This document shows, in pieces, positions 1-10,195 of a stretch of DNA of 64,000 nucleotides (positions are counted from its first letter, which is position 1; every line of letters starts with the position of its first letter). The notes below the pieces were generated by a model, which saw only the letters and a list, made by a program, of their open reading frames with translations, did not search any database and was not told the DNA's origin. Origin of the DNA: Roseiarcus sp963779095 (GTDB taxonomy: Bacteria; Pseudomonadota; Alphaproteobacteria; Rhizobiales; Beijerinckiaceae). The DNA is taken from NCBI GenBank assembly GCA_963779095.1, contig CAVZWU010000025.1, positions 310,001 to 374,000 on the forward strand, given 5' to 3'. Position numbers and translations under genes: made by a program.

Positions 1-195
1 ATCGCCAGCGCCAACAGCGGCCTGCACGCGTTCGAACTGGCTCAAGCGGCGGGCTTCGACTTGCCGGCGCTCGTCGCCGACGGCGCATGGGCGACCGCCG
101 CGCGCGTGCTCGCCGGCCAGCCGGGCGAACTTGAAACCGTCGTCGTCGGCCGCGACGGGCGCGTGCTCGCGAGCAGCGGGTTTCGGAGGGTTTAG
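1..195 (+). CDS. cbiD: Cobalt-precorrin-5B C1-methyltransferase, C-terminal end (partial)
   Basis: The first 64 codons read IASANSGLHAFELAQAAG and continue to a TAG stop. This matches the C-terminal end of CbiD, where an (I/A)AN(T/S)-x-x-AFELA-x-AAG block precedes a final strand ending in a VxxRDGRxL-type motif. The family transfers a methyl group from SAM to C1 of the corrin ring. The start lies beyond the left edge. It points toward the leftward cobM gene and the two ends overlap by a few bases. In the aerobic pathway this methylation is usually done by CobF, which is not seen here, so CbiD may stand in for it. The assignment rests on the tail only. Confidence 0.75.
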   Translation: MASANSGLHAFELAQAAGFDLPALVADGAWATAARVLAGQPGELETVVVGRDGRVLASSGFRRV

Positions 196-1012
196 CGAGG
201 CGCCTGCGATCGAGGTTGCCGCGTCGCTCGCTTCATTCGCCCTCGTCCCGGCGCGCAGCCTGCCCGGAACCGGCGCACATAATCGGCGTTGTAGAGCTCG
301 CTCTCGCGAAAGTCCTCCGCCCCGAGCACGGGGCCGACGAGGATGAGCGCGGTGCGCTCGATCGGCGCTCTCGCGCAGAGCGGCCACGAGTTCGCCGAGC
401 CTCGCGCGCACGATCCGCTCGTCCGGCCATGAGGCGCGCGCGACGACCGCCGCCGGACAATCGCGCCCATAGAACGGCGTGAGCTCGGCGACGACGCGCT
501 CGAGCGCATGGATCGACAGATGGATCGCCAGCGTCGCGCCGGTCGCGGCGAAAGTGGCGAGCGTCTCGCGCTCGGGCATCGGCGAGGCGCGGCCCGACGT
601 GCGCGTCAGCACCAGCGATTGCGCGAGGCCAGGCAGCGTCAGTTCGCGCTTGAGCGCGGCGGCGGCGGCGGCGAAAGCGGGCACGCCGGGCGTGATCGTG
701 TATGGCGCCCCTGCCCGCTCGAGGCGCCGCAATTGCTCGCCCATGGCGCTCCAGATCGAAAGGTCGCCCGAATGGAGCCGCGCGACGTCCTCGCCCTTCG
801 CCGTCGCCTCGACGCAGAGCGCGATGATCGCGTCGAGATCGAGCGGCGCGGTGTCGACGATCCGCGCGCCCGGCGGGCAATGATCGAGCAAGCGCGCGCG
901 GGACGAGCGAGCCGGCATAGAGGCAGACGGGCGAGCGCGCGATGAGATCGCGCCCGCGCACGGTGATGAGATCGGGAGCGCCAGGCCCGGCGCCGATGAA
1001 GTGCACCGTCAT
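192..1012 (-). pseudogene. cobM: Precorrin-4 C11-methyltransferase, frameshifted
   Basis: CobM methylates C11 of precorrin-4. The start ATG at 1012 gives MTVHFIGAGPGAPDLITVRG, the classic glycine-rich SAM-binding start of the family. At about 890 an extra base moves the frame; the continuation reads LLDHCPPGARIVDTA and then the LHSGDLSIW motif. A second shift near 365 brings in ERTALILVGPVLGAEDFRES and the terminal YNADYVRRFR. Every conserved block is therefore present, but in three frames. The start overlaps the cobE stop as ATGA. The exact end is uncertain: stops exist at 192 and 233 in different frames. The breaks look like sequencing indels, so the gene is probably functional. Confidence 0.85.
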
Positions 1013-1433
1013 CGTCGCTCCAAGGTTGGCCGCTCCGGAGATAGGGCGACGGCGCAGGTCGCGCCGTCGGCGGCGAGCCGCGGCCCAAGCAGCCGTCCGC
1101 CTTCGCCCGCGCCGGCGAGCGCGGCGGCTTCGGCGATGTTGGGCGCGCCGAAGCGCGCTCTGCGCCGCCGCCGAAGGCGTCAGGATGCGCTCCGCCTGCG
1201 CGTTCAGCGCTGCGAGCGGCAGCGGCGTGAGCTTCGCGCCGAGAAGGCGCGCGGCCTCGATGAGCCCCGGCTCATCGGCCTTGGCGGCAAGGGTGAACAT
1301 CCGCCGCTCGCCCTCGGGCGCGCCGGCTTCGCCGAGCGCGCGGCGCGCGAGCGCCGCGATCGCCTCGCCCGCAACGCCGGCGCGGCAGCCGACGCCGATG
1401 GCGACGATTCGAACTCGCGGCTTGCCGGCTCAT
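1009..1433 (-). pseudogene. cobE: CobE/CbiG C-terminal-type cobalamin protein, frameshifted
   Basis: After removal of about one base near 1420 the protein begins near MSRKPRVRIVAIGVGCRAG and continues with MFTLAAKADEPGLIEAARLLG, both typical of the CobE / CbiG C-terminal domain. A second shift near 1160 leads into APNIAEAAALAGAG and the end at ERR-stop. The domain is about 140 residues, as expected for a stand-alone CobE. CobE takes part in the aerobic cobalamin route; its biochemical role is less well defined than that of its neighbours. It overlaps cobL at its start and cobM at its end by a few bases, so the three genes are one translational unit. Confidence 0.75.
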
Positions 1434-2643
1434 GGCTTGACGAGCCGCCACTGCACGATCGGCATCGCCGCGCGCCAGCCGGAATAGCGCCCGACCGGCT
1501 CGGCATGCGCGACCGCGATCTGCGCAAGCTCCCCGCCCCAGCGCGCGCGCCAATCGACGCAGGCGGCCTGCGTCTCCAGCGTCACCGCGTTGACGACCAG
1601 CCGTCCGCCGGCCGCAAGCGCGTCGAAGGCGCGTTCGATCATGCCCGGCGCGCTCGCCCCGCCGCCGATGAAGATCGCGTCCGGCGTCGCCAAGTCGGCG
1701 AAGGCTTGAGGCGCCTCGCCGGTGACGACAGAAAGGCCGGGAACGCCGAAGGTCAGCGCATTGCGCGCGATGCGCTCGGCGCGGTCGTGGCGGACCTCGA
1801 TCGCGACCGCCTTGTTGGCGGGGTCGGCGAGCATCCATTCGATCGCGACCGAGCCCGAGCCTGAGCCGACGTCCCACAGCAATTCGCCGCGTCGTGGCGC
1901 GAGCTGCGACAGCGTCATCGCGCGGATCTCGCGCTTGGTGATCTGCCCGTCGTGCTCGAACCAGTCGTCGGGCAGCCCGGCCGCGCGCGGCAGAATGCGC
2001 GCGCCGGGATCGGCGACGACTTCGAGCGCGATCGTGTTCAGAGCGGCGACGTTCGTCGAGCGCAAAGCCTGCGCCTCCGCTCGTGCGAATGCGCTCGCGC
2101 GGGCCGCCCATCGCCTCGCAGATCGTGAGCTTCGATCGTCCCATGCCGCGCGCCGTGAGCAGCGCCGCCAGCTTGGCCGGCGTGGCGTCGTCCCAGGAGA
2201 GCGCCAGAATGCGCGCGCCATGGTGCAGATGCGGAATGATCGCTTCGAGCGGGCGGCCGTGCAGCGAGAGCAGCGCGCAATCCTGCTGGCTCCAGCCGAG
2301 CCGCGCCGCCGCGAGCGCAAAGGCGGACGGCGCCGGGACGCAGATCATCTCGTCCGCGGCGAAACGGCGCATCAGCATCGCGCCGACGCCGAAGAAGAAC
2401 GGATCGCCGCTGGCGAGCACGCATACGGCGCGGCCGCGATGGGCCTCGATGGCGTCGAGCGCGTTCTCGATCGGCGACGGCCAGGTCAGCGTCTCGGCTT
2501 TCAACGGTCCGGCGAGCGCGAGATGGCGCTTGCCGCCGACGACAAAGGCCGCTTGCGCGACGAGCCGCCGCGCGGCAGGAGTGAGGCCGTCGAACCCGTC
2601 CTCGCCGATGCCGACGACGGCCGAGCCAGCGTTCCCTGCTCAT
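1430..2643 (-). pseudogene. cobL: Precorrin-6Y C5,15-methyltransferase (decarboxylating), frameshifted
   Basis: CobL methylates C5 and C15 of precorrin-6Y and removes the acetate carboxyl at C12. The N-terminal half is a tetrapyrrole methylase (VVGIGEDGFDGLTPAA, then CVLASGDPFFFGVG). The C-terminal half is a Rossmann methyltransferase with LLWDVGSGSGSVAIEW and AIFIGGGAS, so the gene has the full CobL (CbiE plus CbiT) layout. Frameshifts fall near 2625, just after MSRERWL, and near 2075 between the two domains. The end reads QWRLVKP and its TGA overlaps cobE. cobK starts in the opposite direction 12 bases beyond its start codon. Confidence 0.87.
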
Positions 2644-2655
2644 GGAGCCGCCCAC

Positions 2656-3416
2656 TGAAGCGCCTTCGCCTGCTCATTCTCGGCGGCACGTCGGAAGCGA
2701 GCGCGCTCGCGCGCCGGATCGCCGATGAGCCCGACGTTACGGGCAGTTCTGTCGCTTGCGGGCGCGACCGCCAATCCTGCGCCGACGCCGATCCCTCAGC
2801 GCATCGGCGGCTTCGGCGGCGCCGAGGGCTTGGCCGCCTATCTCGCCGCGCGAGCGCATCGACGCCGTCGTCGACGCGACCCATCCGTTCGCTTCGCGCA
2901 TGTCGGCCAACGCCGTCGCCGCCTGCCGCGCGACCGATACGCCGCTCGTCGTCTTCACCCGGCCGCCCTGGACGCGCGAGCCCGGCGACCGCTGGATCGA
3001 GGTCGCGACCATGGAGGAGGCCGTCGCGCGCTCTTGGGGCCGGCCCGAGAACAGTGTTCCTCACCCAGGGGCGGCTGCAGCTCGCCGCCTTCGCGCGAGC
3101 GCCGCAGCATCGCTACATCGTGCGGGCGATCGACCGGCCGGCGGAGATCGACGCCCTGCCCGACTGCAAGCTGATCCTTGCGCGCGGGCCGTTCTCGCTC
3201 GCTGACGAACTCGCGCTGATGCGAACGCGAGCGGATCGAGGCGCTGGTGACCAAGAACAGCGGCGGGGGCGCGACCTACGCCAAGATCGAGGCGGCGCGC
3301 GCGCTTGGAATCGAGGTCGTCATCGTGCGCCGGCCCGCCCGCGCCCGAGGCCGAAACTGCTCCATGATCTCGACGCGGTCATGGCCTGGATCGCGGCTCA
3401 TCGCCCCGCCCCATAA
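2656..3416 (+). pseudogene. cobK: Precorrin-6A reductase, frameshifted
   Basis: CobK reduces precorrin-6A with NADPH. The beginning LKRLRLLILGGTSEASALA is the family nucleotide-binding start. Later blocks are SLAGATANPAP, IDAVVDATHPFASRMSANA, TVFLTQGRLQLAAF, ILARGPFSLADEL and VTKNSGGGATYAKIEAA, the last being the conserved TKNSGG motif. They lie in different frames, giving about five shifts, near 2740, 2850, 3040, 3230 and 3340. At the first, a GGG run appears one base too long. No ATG is in frame at the start, so the initiation codon is unresolved. The gene is embedded head to head and tail to tail between leftward cob genes and overlaps the cobJ end by 18 bases. Confidence 0.85.
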
Positions 3417-4161
3417 GCGCGCGGCGTCAGCATCCACGGCCGCGCGCCGTCGCGCGCGATGAAGCGCGTCTCGCTCGAGCCGATGATGACCAGCGTCGCC
3501 ATGTCGACGAGGCTTGCGTCGGCTTCGCCGAGCGTCGTCAGCGTCAGCTTCTCGTCGGCGCGCCCGACCGCGCGGGCGAAGGCGACCGGCGTCGTCGGCG
3601 CCTTCGACGCCTCGCAGCAGGTCGAACGCTTGCGTGATGCGGGTCGGCCTCGCCTTCGAAGCGGGATTGTAAAGCGCGATGACGAAATCGCCCTCCGCGC
3701 GCCGCGCGGAGCCGGCGCTCGACGATCGCCCAGGGCTTGAGATTGTCGGAGAGCGAGATGGCGCAGAAGTCGTGGCCGAGCGGCGCGCCGAGCCGCGCCG
3801 CCGCCGCCTGCATCGCCGTCACGCCGGGCGCGACCGCGAATGTCGAGCTCGAGCCATTCGGGCTTCGTCTTCGATCGCCTCGAACACCGCCGCCGCCATG
3901 GCGAACACGCCCGGATCGCCGCCGGAAACGACGGCGACCGCGCGGCCTTCCGCCGCGAGCTTCAACGCGAGCCGGGCGCGGTCCATCTCAACGCGATTGT
4001 CGCTGGCGTGGACGCGCTGGTCCGGCCGCAAGGCGCAGCCGCTCGACATAGGGGCCGTAGCCGACGATGTCGCTCGCCGCCTCGATCGCCGCGCTCGCCT
4101 CCGGCGTCATCCATTCGGCGGGGCCCGGACCGAGCCCGACGATCATGACGCGCCCGCTCAC
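3399..4161 (-). pseudogene. cobJ: Precorrin-3B C17-methyltransferase, frameshifted
   Basis: CobJ methylates C17 and contracts the ring. The gene starts with a GTG at 4161 that overlaps the cobI stop as GTGA, and soon reads MIVGLGPGPAEWMTPEA followed by DIVGYGPYVERL. Further blocks in other frames are VAVVSGGDPGVFAMAAAVFEA, the SAM-binding SGGDPGVF motif, and a C-terminus with VIIGSSETRF and WMLTPRAYG, which is the standard CobJ ending. At least four frameshifts are needed, including near 4020, 3845, 3725 and 3640. Length (about 253 codons) is normal once the shifts are ignored. Confidence 0.85.
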
Positions 4162-4892
4162 GGCCGCCGCCCCCTGCCCGGCGCGAGAATCAGCGAGAAA
4201 TAGGGCGCGGCGTCGTCCTGCTTCTCGCAAAGCGGCGTCACGACCTCGCCCGCCATCGTCGCGCGCTCGACATAGATCGCGCGCTCCGCCATGCCCGTCG
4301 CGACAAGCGCCTCCTTGGCGCGCGCGAAGTTGCGGCCGATCTTCATGATCACCGCGGCGTCGGCGAGCGCGAGGCCGGCGCTTGAGCTCGTCGAGCGGCA
4401 GCGTCGCGGGCAGCACGACGAGCGCGTCGTCGCCCCAGGTCATCGGCGCGCCCGGCAGCGCCCCAGGCGCCGCAGATGCTGGAGACGCCCGGCACGATGC
4501 TGACATCGAAACGGTCGCGCAGGCGGATGAACAGATGCATGAACGAGCCGTAGAGCAGCGGGTCGCCCTCGCTCAAGCAGCGCGACGTCGCGGCCCGCTT
4601 CGAGATGCGCGGCAATCGCGACCGTGCTTTCCTTGTAGAAGCGCGCCAGCGCCTCGCGATAGGGCGGATCGTCGAAATGCGATTCGTCGGTCATCGGGTA
4701 ATAGAGCGGCAGCTCCACATGCGACGGCTTCAGCCAGCAGTCGACGATCGCGCGCGCGTTGCCGCGCCGTCCCGCTTTGGCGAAGAAGGCGACGACCGGC
4801 GCCGCGGCGATGACCCGGGTCGCCTTGACGGTGAGCAGTTCGGGATCGCCGGGCCCGATGCCGACGCCGTAGAGACGGCCAAACGCGCTCAT
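4158..4892 (-). pseudogene. cobI: Precorrin-2 C20-methyltransferase, frameshifted
   Basis: CobI performs the first pathway-specific step, C20 methylation of precorrin-2. It begins MSAFGRLYGVGIGPGDPELL, the family signature for SAM binding, and continues with LPLYYPMTDESHFDDPPY. A shift near 4580 leads into SEGDPLLYGSFMHLFIRL and VSIVPGVSSICGAWGA. Others near 4460 and 4385 lead into VIMKIGRNFARAKEALVATG and APYFSLILAPGRGRRP. The start overlaps the cobH stop as ATGA, and the stop overlaps the cobJ GTG start. About 244 residues is the expected length. Confidence 0.88.
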
Positions 4893-5522
4893 TCGGTGTC
4901 GCTCGCCAGCGCATTGACGGCCGCCGCCGCCATCGCGCTGCCGCCTTTGCGTCCGCGCACGACGATCGCCGGCAGGCCGCTCTCGATCAGCGCTTCTTTC
5001 GATTCCGCCGCGCCGACGAAGCCGACCGGCATGCCGATGATCGCGGCGGGACGCGGCGCGCCTGCGGCGATCAGCCTCGAGCAGACGAAACAGCGCCGTC
5101 GGCGCATTGCCGATGGCGACCACGGCAGCCGCCGAGCCGCGGCAGCCAGAGCTCGATCGCCGCCGCCGTGCGCGTCGTGCCGAGCTTGGCGGCGAGCGCG
5201 GGCGTGGAAGGATCGGCGAGCGTGCAAATCACGTCGTTGTTCGCGGGCAGGCGGGCGCGCGTGACGCCCTTCGGCGACCATGCGCGCATCGCAGAAGATC
5301 GGCGCGCCGGCGCGAAGCGCCTCGCGCGCCGCCTCCGCCGCGCCGGGCGAGAAGACGAGATCGCGGGCCGCCTCGACCATGCCGCAGGCGTGGATGACCC
5401 GCACCGCGACCCGCTCTTCGAGCGGCGAGAAGCGCGCAAGGTCGGCCTCGCCGCGGATGATGGCGAAGGACCGGCGATAGATCGCCGCCGGCGTCCTTCT
5501 CGTATTCGTAGCTCGGCTTCAC
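4889..5522 (-). pseudogene. cobH: Precorrin-8X methylmutase, frameshifted
   Basis: CobH moves the methyl group from C11 to C12, forming hydrogenobyrinic acid. The likely start is a GTG at 5522 that overlaps the cobG stop, giving VKPSYEYEKD. Other blocks are VRVIHACGMVEAARDLVFSP, where the HACGM histidine is the conserved catalytic residue of the family, then IFCDARMVAEG, NNDVICTLADP, GNAPTALFRLLE, AAIIGMPVGFVGAAESKEAL and RKGGSAMAAAAVNAL. Shifts fall near 5485, 5275, 5140 and 5080. All family blocks are present in order, so the damage is probably in the sequence data. Confidence 0.88.
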
Positions 5523-6841
5523 GACGGCCTCTCGCGCCGCGAACATCCTCGCGCCTTCGCCGGCAAGGAGCTGCGCGACCTCCGCGCTCGACAGGCCGCG
5601 CCGCGCCGGCGGAGTCGCCGGCCCTGCCGGCAAGAATGAGATCGTAGCCGGTCGCGGTCGCGGTCAAAGTCGCCGCCGTCGCAGCCGGCCTGGCGCATCC
5701 CTTGGCGCAGCCGCTGACATGGAGAACGACGCCCTCGCCCTTGGGCAGCAGCGCCGCCCAGCGCGTCGCGTCGTCGCGCACGCGTCGATGGCCATGCATG
5801 CAGGCCGGCGCGCCGGGACAAGCGGCGACGCGCAGCCGCGGGTCGTCCGCGTCGACGATAAATCCGAGCTCGGCGATCGAACGACGAGCGATCGCGCGCG
5901 GCGCGCGCGTCGAGGCCAGCGATCAGGAAGGCCCGCCAAGGGGTGAGCCTGCAGGCCGCTCGCGCCGAGCGTCCGCGCGCGCTCGATCAGCGCCTTGAAA
6001 CGACCCGCCTCGATTTCGCCGAAGGCCGCCGCCGCGCCGACGACGACCGCCGCGCCGAAGGCGTGCGCGCCGAGCACGTCGCGCAGCGAGGCGCGTCGTT
6101 GCGAACGCGCGCGCGGCTTCGCTTCGCAAGCCGGCCTCCGCGAAGACGGCCGTCGCGCCCTTCGCGCTCGACCAGCGCGCGCATCCGCCGCGGCGCCGCT
6201 TCGCCGGCGCCGGCAAGCGCGAGGAAAGCGCGGCCAAGCCGCGCCGCGACGTCGCCCGTCTCGGCGGGCGCGCATTGCGCGGCGAGCGCGTCGTCGCCGG
6301 CGAGAAAGACCGCGAACGTCGCCGCCGCGCGGACGCCTCGAAGCGGATGTCCGCGTCGACGTCGCCGAGCGGCAGGCGCCCTTGCGCGTCGAGGACGAAG
6401 CTGAACTTGGCCGGCAGACCGCCGCAGGCCCTCGTCCTGCCCTGAGCCGCGTCTCCAGCGCGGCGACGCTCGGTCCGAGATCGAACGCAGCTTCAGGATC
6501 GATGTCGTCGAGCGGGCTTGCGACAATGTTGCGCAGGCGCTCGACCTCGGGATCGGCGTCGATGAGCCCGGCGTGCCTCAAGGCGCGCATGCAGGTCGGG
6601 CAGCGTTCGCTCGCTCAAGCCGCGCAGGTGAAGATTGGCGCGCGCCGAAAGGCCGATCGCGCCATTGCCGCAGGCGATCGCAGCGTCCGCGAGCGCCGCG
6701 GCCTGATCGAGCGACAGGCGCCCTCTCGGCGCCCGCACCCGCGCGAGCAGTCCGTCGCCGGTCTCCATCGGCCTGAGAGCGCCGGGACACCAGCCCTTGC
6801 GATAGGGCGGCGCCGAGCCGGCGCAGCGCAATCGCGCTCAT
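5519..6841 (-). pseudogene. cobG: Precorrin-3B synthase (CobG), frameshifted
   Basis: CobG is the oxygen-dependent monooxygenase that makes precorrin-3B and marks the aerobic route. It belongs to the sulfite/nitrite reductase fold with a siroheme and Fe-S centre. The start ATG at 6841 overlaps the cobN stop. Readable blocks are PPYRKGWCPGALRPMETGDGL, LVRVRAPRG-like sequence, GNGAIGLSARANLHLRGL, DPEVERLRNIVASPLDDIDP, SGCAKGCARP (part of the cysteine cluster) and GLSSAEVAQLLAGEGARMFA near the end. Several shifts break it, with the first near 6570 and others spread through 5.7-6.4 kb. Total span of 1,323 bases fits a typical CobG of about 430 residues. Confidence 0.82.
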
Positions 6842-9800
6842 GCCGCCTCCTCCAGCACCGAGGCCAGAATGCGCGCGCTCGAATTGCGGCGCGAGAGCCA
6901 GAAGCCGCGCCTCGCCGCCTCCTCGAACACGCCCGCCATGTGGCATGCCGCCTGACGATTGGCGCTGAAGCAGAAACGCGCGCACGGACTCGTCGCCGAG
7001 CGTGGCGTCGAACATGAGATCGAATTGGGCGCTTTCCACCGCGTCGGTCAACGCGGCGAAACAATAGAGATTGTCGAGCGACTGGGCGATTTCCGCCGCG
7101 CCGCGATGGCCGTGGCGCATCTGGCCGGCAATCCAGCGCGGATTGGCGGCGCGTCCGCGAAGAGAGCGCGCGATCTCCTGCGCAAGCGTGCGGATCTTCG
7201 GCGCGCCGGGCCGTGGTCGAATCGAGATGATAGAGCGCCGGATTCGCTCCCACTTCCGCCGCCGCGGCGGCGAAGCCGCCTTCATGCTCGGCGAAAGCGT
7301 CGGCGTCGAGCGCGTCCTGGCCCGGCAAGTCCTGCGCGTGAACAAAGGCCTCGGCGCCGGCGACCCTCGTTCGGAACTCCGCCGCCGCTTCCCGCGCTTC
7401 GCCCTCGCCGTCATAGGCGTGGCTGGTCGCGGCGAGATAAGCCTCCGCCAGCTCGGACCGCTCCGCCCAGTCGCCTTGCGCGATGCGCGCGCCGAGCCCG
7501 ACGCCATAAGCGCCGGGCGCCGCGCCAAATATTCGCGCCAGGCTTGCGCCTTGAAAACCGGCGAGCGGATTGTCGTCGGCGCTCTCCTCAAGCGCGGCGA
7601 CGGCGCGAACGGCGGCGGCGAACAACGCGATCTGGCTCGGAAAGACGTCGCGGAACAGGCCGGAAATGCGCAACGTCACGTCGACCCGCGGCCGGCCCAG
7701 CATCGCCAGCGGCAGCACCTCAAAGCCGCTGACGCGGGTCGACGCGGCGTCCCAGGTCGGCCGGCAGCCAATGAGCGCGAAGGCCTGCGCCAGATCGTCG
7801 CCGCCGGTGCGCATGGTCGCGGAGCCCCAGAGGTCGAGCACGATGCGCTTCGGCCATTCGCCGTGGTCCTGCGCATAGCGCTTGACGATCTCCTCCGCCG
7901 CGCGCCGGCCGATCTCCCAGGCGTTGCGGGTCGGCGCCGAGCGCGGATCGATGGCGTAGAGATTGCGCCCGGTCGGAAGAACGTCGAGGCGTCCGCGCGC
8001 CGGCGCGCCAGCCGGCCCGGGCGGTACGAACCGTCCGCCAAGCGCGCGCAACAGCCCGAGCGACTCGGCGGCGCCAGAGGCCGCCACGCGCGCGCTCAGC
8101 GTATCGCTCGCCGCCGCGTCAAGTTCGAGCCCCGCGAAGCCGTCGGCGCTCTCGGGCGACCGTCCGAACACATGCAAGCCGTCGCCGACGCGCATCTCCT
8201 TGAGGTCGCATAGCCAGGCGTCGAGGGCGACGAGCGCCTCCTCCGGCGGCTTGTCGTCTGCGGCGCATTCCTTGAGGAGGCCGGTCTCCCGGCCGCGCTC
8301 GAGAATGAGCGGCGCAATGGCGCGCGCCCGGCGCGGATCAAGCGCCTGCGCCTCCGCGAATTCGTCGAACAAACCTTCGAGCTCGAGCGCCGGCCCGTGC
8401 GATCCGGCGGCGATCAAGGGCGGCGTCAGATGGCCGACCGCGACTGCGCCGATGCGACGCTTCGCCTGCGCCGCTTCTCCCGGATTGTTGACGATGAACG
8501 GATAGACGACCGGCGTCGGGCCGAGCAGAACTTCGGGTGCGCAGGTTTCACTGAGCGCGACCGCCTTGCCCGGCAGCCATTCCAGCGTGCCGTGTGCGCC
8601 GAGCTGAACGATCGCGTCGACTTTTTCCTTCCGGCTGAGCCAGAAATAGAACGCGACATAGGCGTGACGCGGCGGCAGGTTGAGATTGTGATAGTCGCCC
8701 TTGCGCGAGGACGCGTCGCCGCGGTCGGGCTGAACCGCGACGATGAGCTTGCCGAGCCGCACGAAGCGAAGCCGGAACGCCCCATCGAACAGGTCGCGGT
8801 CGCCAGCCGGCTCACTCCACGCCGCTAGCAGCGATTGCCGGAAGCCCGCCGGAGCCGCGGCAAGCTCGGCCTCATATTCGGCCAACGTCAGCGTCGCCTC
8901 GAGCGGCCCGCGCTCAAGGGCCGCAATCAGCGAAGGCGCGTCCACATCGCAGGCTACGTCGTACCCCGCGGCGCGCAGTGTCTTGCAAATGGCGACGGCG
9001 CTGGCGGGCGTATCGAGGCCGACCGCATAGCCGGTGCGCCCGCCACGCGCCGGGTAATCCGGCAGCACGCAAGCAAGGCGTTTGTCCCACGGCGCCATGC
9101 GCCGGAGCGCCGCCCAGCGTCGTGCAAGCTCAGCGGCGAAGTCGACTCGATCGGCGAGCGCACGATGCGCGACCGCGCTGAATTCAGTTCGTGCGTCACG
9201 CGCGCTGGCCGTCTTGAAGGAAATGGCGCGGGTGAGGATTCGCCCGTCGATCTCCGGCAGCGCGACATGCATCGCGAGATCCGAGGGGCCCAGCCCACGC
9301 TGGGAGGCGCGCCAGACATCGAGCCCGGTTCCAGCCAGCACCACCTGCAGCACCGGCGCATCGAGCATATCAAGCGCCGTTCCCTCCTCGGCGTCTAGGC
9401 GCGCCGAGAAGGCGGTGGCGTTGAGCACGACATCAAAGCGCCGCCCTTCGAGAAAGGCGCGTAAGCTTTCGAGCGCCTCGTCATCCTTAAGGCTCGTTAC
9501 AAACACGCTCGTGACCGCAAAGCCTTTGTCGCGGAGCGCCCGCGCGAGCGTTTCGATCGGCTCAAGATCGTCCGCCAGATAGATGGAGCGATAAAAGACG
9601 ATGAGGGCGCGCGCCGCCTCCGGCCCAGCCTCAAACGAAGCACCGTCGAAGCGGCCGAAGGCGCTGACCGAAACTGGCGGCGAAGCCGCCGCGGCGGCGC
9701 CGATCTCGGAGGCGAGAACGGCGAGGCACGCCGCCATGTTGTCGGGGCCGCCCTCGTCAAAATAGCGCCAGAGCCGCTCGGTCGCGCCGCTCTCGAGGGT

Positions 9801-10184
9801 CGAAGCCTCGTCGAGACGCTTGTCGCGCCGCCGGTCACCCGGCAAGAGCGCCAGCTTGAGGTCGCTCCGATGCGCCAGCGCGCCGAGTTCGTCGACACCG
9901 TAACGCCAATAATCCGCCCCGCCAAGCACACGCGCGACCACCAGCTTGGCGCGCGCGCATACATTCTCCAGATAGAGGTCGACCGAGAACGGATGGCGCA
10001 ACGCCGCGAGCGAAGCGATCCTTAAACTCGGCTTCGGCTCGGGGAAAGCGTCATAGGCGCGCGCGAGCGCGTTGAGGTCGCTGTCGGAGAAAGAGAGGAA
10101 CACGACATCGGCCGGCGTCTGATCGAGGTCAGCCGCTTCGACCGTCTCGTCGAGCGTCCTCATTTCGATCCGGGGGATGTGCAT
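6838..10184 (-). CDS. cobN: Cobaltochelatase subunit CobN (two late frameshifts)
   Basis: CobN is the large ATP-dependent subunit that inserts cobalt into hydrogenobyrinic acid a,c-diamide together with CobS and CobT, neither of which is in this window. The reading frame is continuous from 10184 to about 7215 and includes RHAYVAFYFWLSRKEKVDAIVQLGAHGTLEWLPGK in pieces typical of the magnesium/cobalt chelatase H-type domain. Near 7215 the frame moves to GAPKIRTLAQEIARSLRGRA, and near 6970 it moves again to the tail ANRQAACHMAGVF...SVLEEAA. Total length of about 1,115 residues is on the short side for the family. It lies 11 bases downstream of cobW in the riboswitch operon. Confidence 0.92.
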
Positions 10185-10195
10185 GGCCGGAAAGC

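Noticed and set aside
266..290. A GGAAC-N16-CGTT match to the EcfG promoter
   Set aside because: It lies inside cobM with no rightward gene after it; one chance match is expected in 64 kb.
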